DNA of 64,000 nucleotides, taken from Paenalicyclobacillus mengziensis. Lineage in GTDB: Bacteria > Bacillota > Bacilli > Alicyclobacillales > Alicyclobacillaceae. Numbering within the stretch: the stretch's first letter is position 1; every line of letters starts with the position of its first letter. The notes under the pieces were generated by a model. The model saw only the letters and a list, made by a program, of their open reading frames with translations, had not been told where the DNA came from and made no database searches. This document shows positions 1 to 8,254 of the stretch, one piece after another. The position numbers and the translations under genes were made by a program. Where the stretch lies: positions 1,550,001 through 1,614,000 of the forward strand of contig NZ_CP071182.1 of the NCBI RefSeq assembly GCF_017298635.1. The letters are read 5' to 3'.

Positions 1-276
1 GGCAGTGTGGACCGGGTTCGTGCTTGGCTAAGTTCGGACAATATGTTTGCGTACCCGATACCGGGTACAGGGCAAGCTGCGAAGGCGTGGGTATATGCAT
101 ATCACCCGATAATGGCAGATGCCCTTACAAGCGTTCTAAGGGAACGAGAAACCATCACAGAGGTTTGTCTCTGGCCAACAGCGGCTCGGTCCGTATCGGG
201 CCGGAACTCCAGCACTGTCTCAGATAGCATGGAGGATTGGAACCTCTTCGATGACAGCTGGCCGATGGATGATTAA
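1..276 (+). CDS. partial ORF of unknown function, C-terminal end
   Basis: The frame is open from the first base of the window and stops at a TAA at 274-276, so this may be the last ~91 residues of a longer protein that begins outside the window. An internal GTG at 7 could also serve as a start, but it has no convincing ribosome binding site. The tail is acidic and Trp-rich (DWNLFDDSWPMDD). I recognise no family. It lies next to an ISL3 element, so it may also be a decayed fragment. Confidence 0.25.
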   Translation, partial: GSVDRVRAWLSSDNMFAYPIPGTGQAAKAWVYAYHPIMADALTSVLRERETITEVCLWPTAARSVSGRNSSTVSDSMEDWNLFDDSWPMDD

Positions 277-556
277 CAGAATAAGAAATGAACGCGACGG
301 GAATGAGAACCCGAGATGTGACCCGTCGAACAGAAGACAATGGACATCAATAGAAACTAGAAAAAGCGTTTGCCCTTTGGCGTTAAAGGGTCACGATTAT
401 GCTTGACATTCTCCCATCCGCGTTCTTTTTTGGGGTCTTCCGAACATCGTGTTGAAAACAATTTAGGTACATCAGCATACAAAATCGGATCATCGTGTGG
501 GAAATCACACTGCGTTACTGGTAAAATATAGTTGAAGGAGATGGTAAACATGGAAC

Positions 557-835
557 TTGAAGCATTTCTCTAAATGGTTAAAGGAACTTGGCTATGCCGA
601 CTGTTTTGGCTCTGCAAGGCTTAGGTGTAAAGAACATGGATACCGAGAAAGTGGAGTACTCCATTATCCAACGGTTGAAGACCGTCATACGTATTACTCG
701 TGTATCCATTGTTTGCGGGACTCCTTTGAGAACGCACCTGACTCGATTCCGCCACAGACTCCAATAACCAGGAAAGAATTCATCCCGAAGCGTGTTCCTG
801 TTGAACATGTGCCTGACATGGAGTTTCATTTCTGA
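557..835 (+). CDS. small protein inside the ISL3 element, unknown function
   Basis: A 92-residue ORF from a TTG codon that ends one base before the transposase ATG, so the two are probably co-transcribed. A Shine-Dalgarno GAAGGAG at 534-540 lies a little far from the TTG; the better-spaced ATG at 550 opens a different frame that stops after seven residues, which raises the possibility of a small frameshift near 560. The protein has scattered Cys residues (CKEHGY, CIHC) and might bind zinc. It could be an accessory or passenger product of the IS. No family recognised. Confidence 0.4.
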   Translation: MKHFSKWLKELGYADCFGSARLRCKEHGYRESGVLHYPTVEDRHTYYSCIHCLRDSFENAPDSIPPQTPITRKEFIPKRVPVEHVPDMEFHF

Positions 836-836
836 G

Positions 837-2162
837 ATGACGAACTTACTCAACCTCCCTTCACTATCAGTCACAGACGAAACACCGAAAGAGAATGAAC
901 ATGACATCGGTATCAATGTTGTAGCCGCTGAGCCACGGAAGGCGTGTCCTCTGTGTGGCTCTGTAGCGAACCTCTCACGGTTTGGAACCAAGCAACAGAG
1001 GCTCATGGACACGACCATGTATGGCAAGCGCGTAGGCATCATCCTGACTCGTCAGCGGTACAGATGCAAGGACTGTGACGGCACGTTCTTTGAGCCTTTA
1101 CCTTTCGATCTGGATGAGCGTCGAATGATGACAAAGCGAGCCATCAAATATATTGCAGACAATGCGCTCAACCGTCCTTTCACGGAGATTGCAGATGAGA
1201 TCGGAGTGGATGAAAAGACCGTCCGAACCATCTTCTATAAGCACTATCAAGAGCAAGACAAGGAGCAGAAACGCAACATCATTGCACCTGAGTATATGGG
1301 CATTGACGAAATATACATCATCGGCAAGCCTCGTGGTGTCATCACCAATATCAAGGAACGGACTATCCTTGAGATGCTGGAAGACTGCAAGGAAATCACC
1401 ATTCGTCAGTTCCTTGAAGGTCTGCAAAACAAGCAGGACGTGAAGTTTGTAGCCATGGATATGTGGCTTCCATACAAACGTGCCGTCAATGACATCCTGC
1501 CGAATGCTCGTGTTTCGGTCGATAAGTTCCACGTTGTCAGGCTGGCAAACAACGCTCTAGAGACTGTACGTAAGTCGTATCGCAAGACCTTGAAGGTGAA
1601 GCAACGCCGCCAGTTGACGAATGACCGCTTCTTGATGCTCAGACGCCGTAAGGACTTGGAGCCGTTCCAGGTTGCCATCATGGAGACTTGGACATTCAAC
1701 TTCCCTAAATTAGGGCAAGCCTACGACCTCAAGGAGCGGTTCTACGACCTTTGGGATGTTCCACACTCTGAAGCATTCATCATGGAATTCATGAAGTGGA
1801 AAGCGTCCATCCCTGACGACATGCAAGATACTTTTGGAGCACTCGCTAAGACGGTCGAAAGCTGGATGCACGAGATAATTGGCTACTTCCACTCGCAAGG
1901 GCTCACAAACGCCTACACAGAGTCCATTAACAGCGTCATTCGCACTGTTGACCGCATGAGGCGTGGATACTCCTTTGATGTTCTGAGAACCAAGATGCTA
2001 CACACTTATGGCGTCCGTAAAAAGAAGCGTCCAGCCTACGACAAATCGTTCATGATGGAACACTTCATCGGTCGCATTCGCTGGAATGACATCTTCGAAC
2101 CAGACGACTATGGAGCCGACATTTCAGCAGTGGAGCGCATGGTTGATGAGGGCTTGATCTGA
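837..2162 (+). CDS. ISL3-family transposase
   Basis: A 441-residue DDE transposase. The N-terminal third carries a zinc-finger pair (CPLCGS near residue 40 and CKDCDG near 80) and a helix-turn-helix segment (FTEIADEIGVDEKTVR, about residues 118-133) used to bind the IS ends. The catalytic region follows: GIDEIYI gives the first Asp (about residue 159), VAMDMW the second Asp, and the NAYTESINSVIR block near residue 360 gives the Glu, as in ISL3 proteins. The start is the ATG at 837, directly after the stop of the small upstream ORF; an in-frame extension to 792 would overlap that ORF and has no ribosome binding site. The reading frame is intact, so the element may be active. A remnant of a close relative's C-terminus lies at 13679-13780. 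Confidence 0.9.
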   Translation: MTNLLNLPSLSVTDETPKENEHDIGINVVAAEPRKACPLCGSVANLSRFGTKQQRLMDTTMYGKRVGIILTRQRYRCKDCDGTFFEPLPFDLDERRMMTKRAIKYIADNALNRPFTEIADEIGVDEKTVRTIFYKHYQEQDKEQKRNIIAPEYMGIDEIYIIGKPRGVITNIKERTILEMLEDCKEITIRQFLEGLQNKQDVKFVAMDMWLPYKRAVNDILPNARVSVDKFHVVRLANNALETVRKSYRKTLKVKQRRQLTNDRFLMLRRRKDLEPFQVAIMETWTFNFPKLGQAYDLKERFYDLWDVPHSEAFIMEFMKWKASIPDDMQDTFGALAKTVESWMHEIIGYFHSQGLTNAYTESINSVIRTVDRMRRGYSFDVLRTKMLHTYGVRKKKRPAYDKSFMMEHFIGRIRWNDIFEPDDYGADISAVERMVDEGLI

Positions 2163-2292
2163 CCCATATCACCACGAAAATCTGATAACCCCTTTTTTAT
2201 TGAGGAAACCCGTAAATGTTTTTGTGAAACCAAGTGTGATCAAGTTCAAGTTTTCACGTCTAATTAGATGTATTAGGTCTGGAGGTGGTTTC

Positions 2293-2808
2293 TTGGATTC
2301 GGAGCCCAGCATGCAACAAGAGATCGAATCCCTATACGAGATGTATGCACATGATGTTTATAGATTTGCTCGCTATACGCTCGGGGATTCAATGGTTGCT
2401 TCTGATGTAGTGCAAGAGGTCTTTTTACGGGCGATACGTTCATGGCAGAAATTTCGTAATGATGCAAATAGAAAAACGTGGCTATTGGCTATCGCCCGTA
2501 ACTACATGTACGACTACCTACGGCAGAAGAAAAAATGGGAAATGTCCGAGGAACATCCCGAACCGTTTGTACGCGATCCGACATTCTCGGTCGACAATAC
2601 CTTGGCACTAGAAGACTCACTGATGGCTTTGAAAAAAACTTATCGCCAAGTGTTTGTTCTAAGACATATCGAGGACCTTTCTGTATCACAGACCGCAAAA
2701 ATACTTGGGTGGTCAGAGAGTAAGGTTCGGACAACGGATTACCGAGCAGTTCGAAAACTCCAGCATGACCTTGCGCCTGATTTTCAAGGAGGTGAAATCG
2801 TAAAATGA
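2293..2808 (+). CDS. ECF-type RNA polymerase sigma factor
   Basis: A 171-residue sigma-70 family protein of the extracytoplasmic-function group. Region 2 spans about residues 10-80 (LYEMYAHDVYRFARYTLGD, VVQEVFLRAI, TWLLAIARNYMYDYLR) and region 4 about residues 110-160 (YRQVFVLRHIEDLSVSQTA, then the helix-turn-helix GWSESKVRTTDYRAVRKL). The TTG at 2293 is chosen because GGAGGTGG at 2281-2288 is well placed before it; the longer frame from 2200 starts inside the IS end. Its stop overlaps the ATG of the next gene (ATGA), a typical sigma/anti-sigma arrangement. It directs transcription of a stress or envelope regulon; the inducing signal cannot be read from the sequence. Confidence 0.9.
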   Translation: MDSEPSMQQEIESLYEMYAHDVYRFARYTLGDSMVASDVVQEVFLRAIRSWQKFRNDANRKTWLLAIARNYMYDYLRQKKKWEMSEEHPEPFVRDPTFSVDNTLALEDSLMALKKTYRQVFVLRHIEDLSVSQTAKILGWSESKVRTTDYRAVRKLQHDLAPDFQGGEIVK

Positions 2809-3455
2809 AACATCCAGACCAGGTAATTGATGCGTATTCACGACTTAAAAAAGTCGAAATGCCGCCCGACAAATATATCGAGGTTCGAAAACGAATTAAA
2901 AACGCTATGGAGAGTGAACTGAGAGATGGCCTGTACCAAGATGTTAGACCGATTCAATCGCGAAAAAGGCCGAGATGGGGGAAGTGGATTCCGGGTGCAG
3001 CTGCTAGTATTGCTGGAATCTGCGTTGTGTTGCTATTTGCCTTCGTTGTTATTGGACAACACAATCCATTGAGCAACACTTTAGGAGGCAACAGTAAAGC
3101 TCAGACTTCACAACAATCACCTGTTAAACCATCGGAAGTGGCTAGTATATTAGATAAATCAGAAGCTCAACTCGACGCGGTAAATGGCGTTGTGACAACG
3201 GCGTCTTCGTTTGACGGGAAGGATAATATTAAGTTTAGACTAATGGTTAATGGTACTCCTTCGCAAAAGGAAGCAACCAAATTATTTAACGATATTTTAA
3301 CGGTAATCAAGGCCAATGCTGATAACAAAGATATATGGAGCTATTACAATGGACAATTTGATATAAAGAATTACACAACTGGAGTGGTGTACACTGCGAC
3401 TAAGACAGCCGGACAACCGCTTGTCGTACACACAAATGGGCATGCAAGCGGGTGA
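2805..3455 (+). CDS. membrane-anchored protein, likely anti-sigma partner
   Basis: A 216-residue protein with a cytoplasmic N-terminus rich in charged residues (about 1-60), one transmembrane helix (about 66-86, IAGICVVLLFAFVVI) and a Ser/Thr/Gln-rich extracellular stretch followed by a mixed alpha/beta outer domain. It overlaps the sigma gene by four bases, so the two are translationally coupled. This topology and position fit an anti-sigma factor that holds the sigma at the membrane, but I see no classical HxxxCxxC anti-sigma zinc motif, so the role is inferred from context only. Confidence 0.65.
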   Translation: MKHPDQVIDAYSRLKKVEMPPDKYIEVRKRIKNAMESELRDGLYQDVRPIQSRKRPRWGKWIPGAAASIAGICVVLLFAFVVIGQHNPLSNTLGGNSKAQTSQQSPVKPSEVASILDKSEAQLDAVNGVVTTASSFDGKDNIKFRLMVNGTPSQKEATKLFNDILTVIKANADNKDIWSYYNGQFDIKNYTTGVVYTATKTAGQPLVVHTNGHASG

Positions 3456-3484
3456 ATGACAACAGAAGGTCTAATCAGGGATTT

Positions 3485-3526
3485 GAGAAGGAGTTGTATC
3501 TCAACAATACCGCTCCTTCTCTTTTA
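3485..3526. terminator. bidirectional intrinsic terminator
   Basis: Perfect 9-bp inverted repeat GAGAAGGAG / CTCCTTCTC followed by TTTTATTG. It sits between two convergent genes and can serve both, the minus-strand gene ending just inside it. Confidence 0.75.
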
Positions 3527-4750
3527 TTGTTCAGGAGAGATTCTTGTTGATAACTCGTTCGACAGAAACATGTGGTTTTTTTGTGAATGGCTCAGCAAAC
3601 CTTTCTCTAGTTTGTTTTTGGAAAGGTCAATGTATTTCAACGCTTTTGCGTAATGTTCCTTCAACACGATCCTAGCAGCATAGATAGCGTTTTCTGCGTT
3701 TTCATTTTCACCCATACTTCGATAAATTCGACTTTTCCAAATCAAGAAACGCCCGCCGAGACGAGTGTTGCTGTCTGGAAGTAACCCTGAAGCATAGTCA
3801 CACCAGCGCAATGCATCTTCGTACCTGCTTTCATAAACATGGAGTCTAACAAATTCCTCGATCAGCTCCGCTTCGTGCTGTTTCATGTCATTGGCTTTAT
3901 AAAAATCCCAAACTTCATGTAACAAGGTCAATGCTGCCCTGGTTTGAAAACAATCAAGCATTAGGACAGCGTTTGCATGCTTTGCCACCATATGCAAAAT
4001 CGGGTTTACACAGGAAGATTCTTGCTCAACAATCCTAAAACATTCCATTGCTAGGTCTACAAAATTCAAATACCGATAGCAGCGTCCCAAACCGAGATAT
4101 GCCCGCCATTTACGTTGGTTTGTCTTGCAATGTTTTAATCCAGACGAAAATACCTCGATTGCTTCCGGGTATTCTTCAAGTTCCATCAGGGCACTGCCGA
4201 GGTTAATTTCAATCCTTGGAATAATGTACAGTGGTGGATAGTCATTCAGGATGTCTTTGTAAGTCCAAACTGCCTCCTGATACCTCTCCAGATTGAAATA
4301 ACAGTTTCCAAACAACACCCGGAGTTCGTAAACCTTATGCGGGTCGATACTTTCTAGTTCAGCCATTTTTATTGTTACCCTTAACGCCTGCAAAACTTCT
4401 CCGTCCGATGAAATCCGCGCCCACTCTTGAACGGATTTTAGCATTTCATCTGGCACATCACACTTTGAAAAGATAATCCATGCACGCTGTAACATCGAAG
4501 CATCTTGCATCATGACTCCGTTCCAAAATAGTTCCTTCGCTATCCTGAGATTATTTTCGTCTACCAAAATCAGTTCGGAAATATCTACTCCAAGTCGTGT
4601 TGCTAAAAGGGTTAGTGCTTCCTGTGACGGGACAATCTTTTCGCGCTCAATCAAACTTAGGTACGATCTTTCATAAATACCTTGGACGAGTTGTTCCTGC
4701 GTCAACCCTCTGCTTAATCTGATTCGGCGGATTTGTCTCCCTATCAACAT
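3524..4750 (-). CDS. HTH-TPR transcriptional regulator, RRNPP-like peptide receptor
   Basis: A 408-residue protein. Residues about 3-62 form an XRE-type helix-turn-helix (GLTQEQLVQGIYERSYLSLIERE, then PSQEALTLLATRLGVDISEL). The rest is a long all-helical region with tetratricopeptide-like repeats (for example YQEAVWTYKDIL, YPEAIEVFSSGLKH, NENAENAIYAARIVLKEHY). This N-HTH plus C-TPR layout is that of the RRNPP family (PlcR, NprR, Rgg-type), in which the TPR domain binds an exported and re-imported peptide. I use the ATG at 4750 with AGAGG upstream; the GTG at 4756 is too close to that site. Directly divergent from it, 75 bp away, is a gene for a 40-residue exported peptide, which makes a receptor/signal pair likely. 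Cargo genes probably follow on the plus strand. Confidence 0.85.
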   Translation of the reverse strand: MLIGRQIRRIRLSRGLTQEQLVQGIYERSYLSLIEREKIVPSQEALTLLATRLGVDISELILVDENNLRIAKELFWNGVMMQDASMLQRAWIIFSKCDVPDEMLKSVQEWARISSDGEVLQALRVTIKMAELESIDPHKVYELRVLFGNCYFNLERYQEAVWTYKDILNDYPPLYIIPRIEINLGSALMELEEYPEAIEVFSSGLKHCKTNQRKWRAYLGLGRCYRYLNFVDLAMECFRIVEQESSCVNPILHMVAKHANAVLMLDCFQTRAALTLLHEVWDFYKANDMKQHEAELIEEFVRLHVYESRYEDALRWCDYASGLLPDSNTRLGGRFLIWKSRIYRSMGENENAENAIYAARIVLKEHYAKALKYIDLSKNKLEKGLLSHSQKNHMFLSNELSTRISPEQ

Positions 4751-4825
4751 CCTCACCCTCTACATTCTTCTCGTGCGAGAGTAATAGTTTTCCTTTACTG
4801 TGGAATTAGGGAAAGAGGTGATGCT

Positions 4826-4948
4826 GTGAATAAGCATTTTCGCGTTGCATTACTCATGTTATTCGTGATGATGGGTATTGGGTTTTTTGCTTTACCTGGA
4901 GAAATCCCAGGCCCAGGCGTGGATGTAGTTCAAGTTGGCGTATCTTAG
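4826..4948 (+). CDS. short exported pro-peptide, candidate signalling peptide
   Basis: A 40-residue ORF with a GTG start behind AGAGGTG at 4815-4820. It has a basic N-terminus (VNKHFRVA), a hydrophobic core (LLMLFVMMGIGFFAL) and a short polar tail ending PGPGVDVVQVGVS. This is the layout of RRNPP-type pro-peptides, in which the export signal is removed and a C-terminal oligopeptide acts as pheromone. It is divergent from the HTH-TPR gene and followed by secreted-protein genes. The mature peptide cannot be fixed from sequence; the last 7-10 residues are the best guess. It could alternatively be a small membrane peptide. Confidence 0.65.
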   Translation: MNKHFRVALLMLFVMMGIGFFALPGEIPGPGVDVVQVGVS

Positions 4949-5056
4949 TTCCAATTATACTACCAATTGTTAAAACGTATTTTTGTGAATTCTCTACACT
5001 CTTGTTTTTTTTTGGTGAAAATGCTTCTTTTCACAAAACGAAGGGAGAGGTTATTG

Positions 5057-6016
5057 ATGAAGAAACACTTGTCGGGGAAGGTTGGTGCAAGTGTTCTGTT
5101 TCTGTCCCTCGCAGGGATGTTATTCCCACAAGTAGCATCTGCTGCAACATCTACTTCTGCTTCAGAGGTTGCATCCTTGCAAAGTCAATATCTTCAAGAT
5201 GGCATGTCAACTCAAGATGCAAGTTACTATGCTCAACTACAATCAGAAATTAACAACATGAATCGTGAACACAAACACATTCCTAGCTTAAAGGGTGTAA
5301 AAGCCCTCGATCCCAATTGGGTCCAAACTCACCAAGCTGAATTTCGAAAAGAAGTGCTCGCACTCAATCCAGCAGCACTAAAAGAAGCAATTAACAGTTC
5401 GTTAAACCTTATTAAAAACGGACCGAAGGATCTCCAAGCACTCATGCAGCGCGACAAAAAATTGGGGATAAAGAAAAACACCTATACGGTAGTCTATCCG
5501 GATGGCAGTTCAATTTCAGAGACCACTTCCACAGTACGAGTTCCGAAAAAAGGCATGAAAACTAGCACGATGGATTATGGGCCGTGGAACAATTCGTACA
5601 TTTTTAATGAATATTACCCGAACAACCAACAGGCAGATGGCCAGTACATTACTACTACGACAGTTGATTATAGCGGTGGTGTAAACTACTCCAAAGTTGA
5701 AGACCAGCTTACGTGGAACACCTATAGCGGGGTCACAACCGCAGTTGCAGATACGGGTTCTTTCACCAACAGTGGTATTTTTGAAGAAAACATCTACCAA
5801 CAAAGCGAAATGCCTTCACAATACAGCCCGGCGTATGGCACGCAAGAGTATATTCAGGGTTACACGGGCATGGATTGGAAAGTGACAGCTAGTTTCTCTG
5901 TATCTGCCTATATTTTTACGGTTACAGGTTCCGCCAACTACACCTGGTGGGAATATGCTGTAGATGAAGTCGATGGAACCGGATTTGTTTATGCAGCGGT
6001 CGCGCAATACACCTAA
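5057..6016 (+). CDS. secreted protein of unknown function
   Basis: A 319-residue protein with a Sec signal peptide (MKKHLSGKV then a hydrophobic core, cleavage expected near VASAA, about residue 29-31). The mature part starts with a Ser/Gln-rich helical segment (about 32-140, SLQSQYLQDGMSTQDASYYAQLQSE) and continues as a beta-rich, Tyr/Thr/Asn-rich domain (about 150-319, many TTTVDYSGG, YTWWEYAVDE). The start ATG at 5057 follows AGGGAGAGG at 5042-5050. It has no recognised family or catalytic motif. Its position right after a putative pheromone gene suggests that it is part of a peptide-controlled extracellular output, for instance an antimicrobial or surface protein. Confidence 0.8.
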   Translation: MKKHLSGKVGASVLFLSLAGMLFPQVASAATSTSASEVASLQSQYLQDGMSTQDASYYAQLQSEINNMNREHKHIPSLKGVKALDPNWVQTHQAEFRKEVLALNPAALKEAINSSLNLIKNGPKDLQALMQRDKKLGIKKNTYTVVYPDGSSISETTSTVRVPKKGMKTSTMDYGPWNNSYIFNEYYPNNQQADGQYITTTTVDYSGGVNYSKVEDQLTWNTYSGVTTAVADTGSFTNSGIFEENIYQQSEMPSQYSPAYGTQEYIQGYTGMDWKVTASFSVSAYIFTVTGSANYTWWEYAVDEVDGTGFVYAAVAQYT

Positions 6017-6054
6017 GAAGGACATCTAAGTATCTCGCTTATTTCAGTGAAGTG

Positions 6055-6090
6055 AAGAGTTAGGTATCTATCGGTTGATGCCTAACTCTT
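6055..6090 (+). terminator. hairpin between secreted protein and subtilase genes
   Basis: Perfect 10-bp inverted repeat AAGAGTTAGG / CCTAACTCTT with a 16-base loop. The T-tract after it is poor, so it may act as an attenuator or mRNA-stabilising hairpin rather than a full terminator. Confidence 0.5.
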
Positions 6091-6108
6091 TACTTGGAGG
6101 CAAAGACA

Positions 6109-7020
6109 ATGATGCGAAACAGACTCTTGATCTTAACTTTAGTAACAGCGTTCTTGTTTTTGTTTGTATTGACTCAATCCGCAAAACGAACCGATGCAAT
6201 TTTGAACACAAATTCAAATAGTCAATGGCTAAAGACGGTGCATGCAACAAATCTTCACTTTGCAATTTCAGATAGAAAGCTAAATGAAATTAAAATTGGA
6301 ATTATCGACAGTGGTTTTAAGACACATGGTCCGTTGCAGAACATAGAATTTCTCAATTCTTCAAACTACTCATCTGCAGAGGATCACGGAGATGTCGTCG
6401 CTTCAATAATCGGGACAAAAACAGCAAAGCAGAATATAGGGATGCTGCCAGACGTTAAGATATATGCGTATAACATACCGCAGAGGAATTTGGACTCTAA
6501 ATCGCTCGCGCAAGCTATAAATGATATGAAAGAACATCATATAGACATACTGAACATTAGCTTGAATACACCACAAGCAAATCCGGCGTTGAAAAATTCC
6601 TTAGTGTCAGCGATCAACCATGGGATGCTAATCGTAACTTCCGCAGGAAATTCTGGTACGAACTTGCCGAGCTACCCTGCATCCTATGATATTCCTGGTC
6701 TAATCTCTGTCGGATCGGTTAATAGCGAGTTGAATGTGACTGCATTTTCAACAGACAACGCCCAAGTGACAGTCTTTGCACCTGGAGAGGAAGTGCGAGG
6801 TTACAATGTGAATTCTGGAGAAATGGATACCTACAACGGGACATCAGTGTCGGTTCCTTTTGTTTCTGTCTTGGCATTTATGATAAAAGCTAAGGACCCA
6901 TCTTTATCACCAGTTCAAATAGAATCGAAGATACTGCAAGGTGCAGATTCATATCTAGGAAATTGGCAAGGAGAACAGGTTCGAATACGGTTGATAAATT
7001 TCCAAAAAACGCTAACGTGA
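6109..7020 (+). CDS. secreted or membrane-anchored S8 family serine peptidase (subtilase)
   Basis: A 303-residue subtilisin-like protease. An N-terminal hydrophobic segment (about residues 3-22) serves as signal peptide or anchor. The catalytic triad is visible: Asp in KIGIIDSGF (about 65-73), His in EDHGDVVASIIG (about 91-102) and Ser in YNGTSVSVPFVS (about 244-255), with the oxyanion Asn in TSAGNSG (about 182-188). There is almost no pro-domain, so it is short for the family. The ATG at 6109 has GGAGG at 6096-6100. Placed after the pro-peptide and the secreted protein, it could process either, as dedicated proteases do in bacteriocin or pheromone clusters; this is inference. Confidence 0.88.
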   Translation: MMRNRLLILTLVTAFLFLFVLTQSAKRTDAILNTNSNSQWLKTVHATNLHFAISDRKLNEIKIGIIDSGFKTHGPLQNIEFLNSSNYSSAEDHGDVVASIIGTKTAKQNIGMLPDVKIYAYNIPQRNLDSKSLAQAINDMKEHHIDILNISLNTPQANPALKNSLVSAINHGMLIVTSAGNSGTNLPSYPASYDIPGLISVGSVNSELNVTAFSTDNAQVTVFAPGEEVRGYNVNSGEMDTYNGTSVSVPFVSVLAFMIKAKDPSLSPVQIESKILQGADSYLGNWQGEQVRIRLINFQKTLT

Positions 7021-7037
7021 GTCAAGGGGTGTTTCTG

Positions 7038-7634
7038 ATGCGGAAATTGTCATTAAAAAACACAGTCATGACATGCTCTTTAGTTGGTATAGCTATGATT
7101 TTGCCTGGTTGTTCAGCTAATGGTCAGACAGCGATAAATCCTTCAACTACACACTCCTCCAATTCACAGGAATCTCAACTTATCAGCAAGTCCCTTAATG
7201 CTGCCTATAAAGGGCTAAGATCGACACTTAAAATCACCGAAGTAAAAACAGTAGATCAAGATGAATGGGTGTTATTCACACTTGGAAAACCTGTGCGATA
7301 TGACGGGTTGGCATATCTTCACAAAACGGATGCAGGATGGAAAATCGAGGGGAAGAAGATTATAAGCTGGAATGACAAAAAACCGATTTTTGTGTCTAGC
7401 ATGGGAGGACATCTAGCTGGAAACATCCCACAGAGTTATCTAGTAGTTGGTGGACAAGTCAATAGCATACAGGTCACTTCCGTACAGGTTGACTTTCAGG
7501 GTAGCTCTGATGTCGTTATGGTAAATCATGATTCACCATACTACCTTCTTGTAAAGAAAGGACTAAATAGCACTAAAGATATACAAGACATAATCGGTCT
7601 AGGTAAATCCAATAAAATAATTTACACGTCGTAA
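7038..7634 (+). CDS. putative lipoprotein
   Basis: A 198-residue protein whose first 25 residues form a lipoprotein signal peptide with lipobox LPGC (Cys about residue 25), followed by a Ser/Thr-rich linker and a beta-rich globular part. It starts at the ATG at 7038 behind AAGGGG at 7024-7029, 17 bases after the subtilase stop, so the two are co-transcribed. I recognise no family. It may guard or anchor the extracellular products of the cluster. An intrinsic terminator ends the unit. Confidence 0.75.
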   Translation: MRKLSLKNTVMTCSLVGIAMILPGCSANGQTAINPSTTHSSNSQESQLISKSLNAAYKGLRSTLKITEVKTVDQDEWVLFTLGKPVRYDGLAYLHKTDAGWKIEGKKIISWNDKKPIFVSSMGGHLAGNIPQSYLVVGGQVNSIQVTSVQVDFQGSSDVVMVNHDSPYYLLVKKGLNSTKDIQDIIGLGKSNKIIYTS

Positions 7635-7637
7635 AGA

Positions 7638-7670
7638 CAACAAAAGCGGGGAAATCCACCGCTTTTGTTG
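7638..7670 (+). terminator. intrinsic terminator of the secreted-protein cluster
   Basis: Perfect 12-bp inverted repeat CAACAAAAGCGG / CCGCTTTTGTTG just after the lipoprotein stop codon; the T-rich 3' arm supplies the U-tract. Confidence 0.75.
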
Positions 7671-7695
7671 TTCACCGCTTGGTTACTGGAATGCC

Positions 7696-8113
7696 TCACT
7701 TTCTGGAGAATGCATTCAAGTTTAGGACGCTGAGGAACAGGTTCAGAATGTCGAGGTACACATTGACGACCAACATAGGGATGGTCTCTGCGTGCTTCTT
7801 GCGGTATGCCCGCTGGATGTCATATAGAATGAATTCACAAAACAGCACACCGGTTATAGACGACAGGGCCAGCTGCGAACCAGAGTTATGGAAAAACAAC
7901 CAACTCAATACATTCACAACAATCAAAGCAATCAACGTCGAGTAAAGGAATTTTCCCATCCCAAGGAATATCTCGCCTGACAAACACAGCAACCAGACTC
8001 AACACTGCGAAGATACCAAGCGTTTCTGTTGCTGATATCCCAACAACGCTCATGTACGCAGGATAGCCGCCGATGATAACCCCCGTCACAAATCCGCTCA
8101 ATCCCGTGAAAGC
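7696..8113 (-). pseudogene. Bax inhibitor-1 (YccA/YetJ-like) membrane protein gene, C-terminal part, frameshifted
   Basis: Two overlapping minus-strand frames together encode the middle and C-terminus of a BI-1 family multi-pass membrane protein: one frame gives AYAFTGLSGFVTGVIIGG and the next helix, the other gives GMGKFLYSTLIALIVVNVL, VLFCEFILYDIQRAYR and VNVYLDILNLFLSVLNL, the conserved BI-1 ending. The frame changes around 7940-7960 (after FVRRD). The N-terminal part continues seamlessly at 13461-13681 on the far side of the IS66 element. The gene is thus broken by an IS, by a frameshift and by loss of its first codons. BI-1 proteins are pH-sensitive calcium leak channels. Confidence 0.8.
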
Positions 8114-8174
8114 GTAAGCGTCAAATAGCACACACCTTGCACCACTCAATCACTGGTCCTAGGCTTTCTACATA

Positions 8175-8199
8175 AAAGCCCCGCCGTCGGCGGGGCTTT
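8175..8199. terminator. strong hairpin inside the left end of IS66
   Basis: Perfect inverted repeat AAAGCCCCGC / GCGGGGCTTT with a 5-base loop. It lies just past the original tnpC stop at 8211-8213 and would terminate transcription in both directions. Confidence 0.7.
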
Positions 8200-8254
8200 A
8201 TGGTCATATATCACTTTTTGCTGGGCTTGCGTATGGACCCAGGTTGCATATTCC

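Larger units (their letters stand above)
432..2192 (+). mobile_element. ISL3-family insertion sequence (left end tentative)
   Basis: The element encloses a 92-residue ORF and an ISL3-type transposase. The right end is supported by comparison with a remnant at 13679-13815, where similarity runs past the stop codon through the block GATAACCCC and ends at a T-run (here 2192). Read in reverse, that end starts GGGGTTATCAGATTTTCGTG. A partly matching sequence starting GGGGTCTTCCGAACATCGTG lies at 432 and is my candidate left inverted repeat; both candidate ends abut a run of six T. The match is imperfect (about 14 of 20), so the left boundary is uncertain. Confidence 0.5.

Noticed and set aside
2225-2263. 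ECF-type self-promoter (TGAAAC ... CGTC) before the sigma gene
   Set aside because: The spacer between the two blocks is 26 bp, far from the 16-17 bp of known ECF promoters.
7696-8149. Two separate small membrane protein genes
   Set aside because: They are two frames of one BI-1 gene; the order of helices and the match across the IS66 duplication show a broken single gene.
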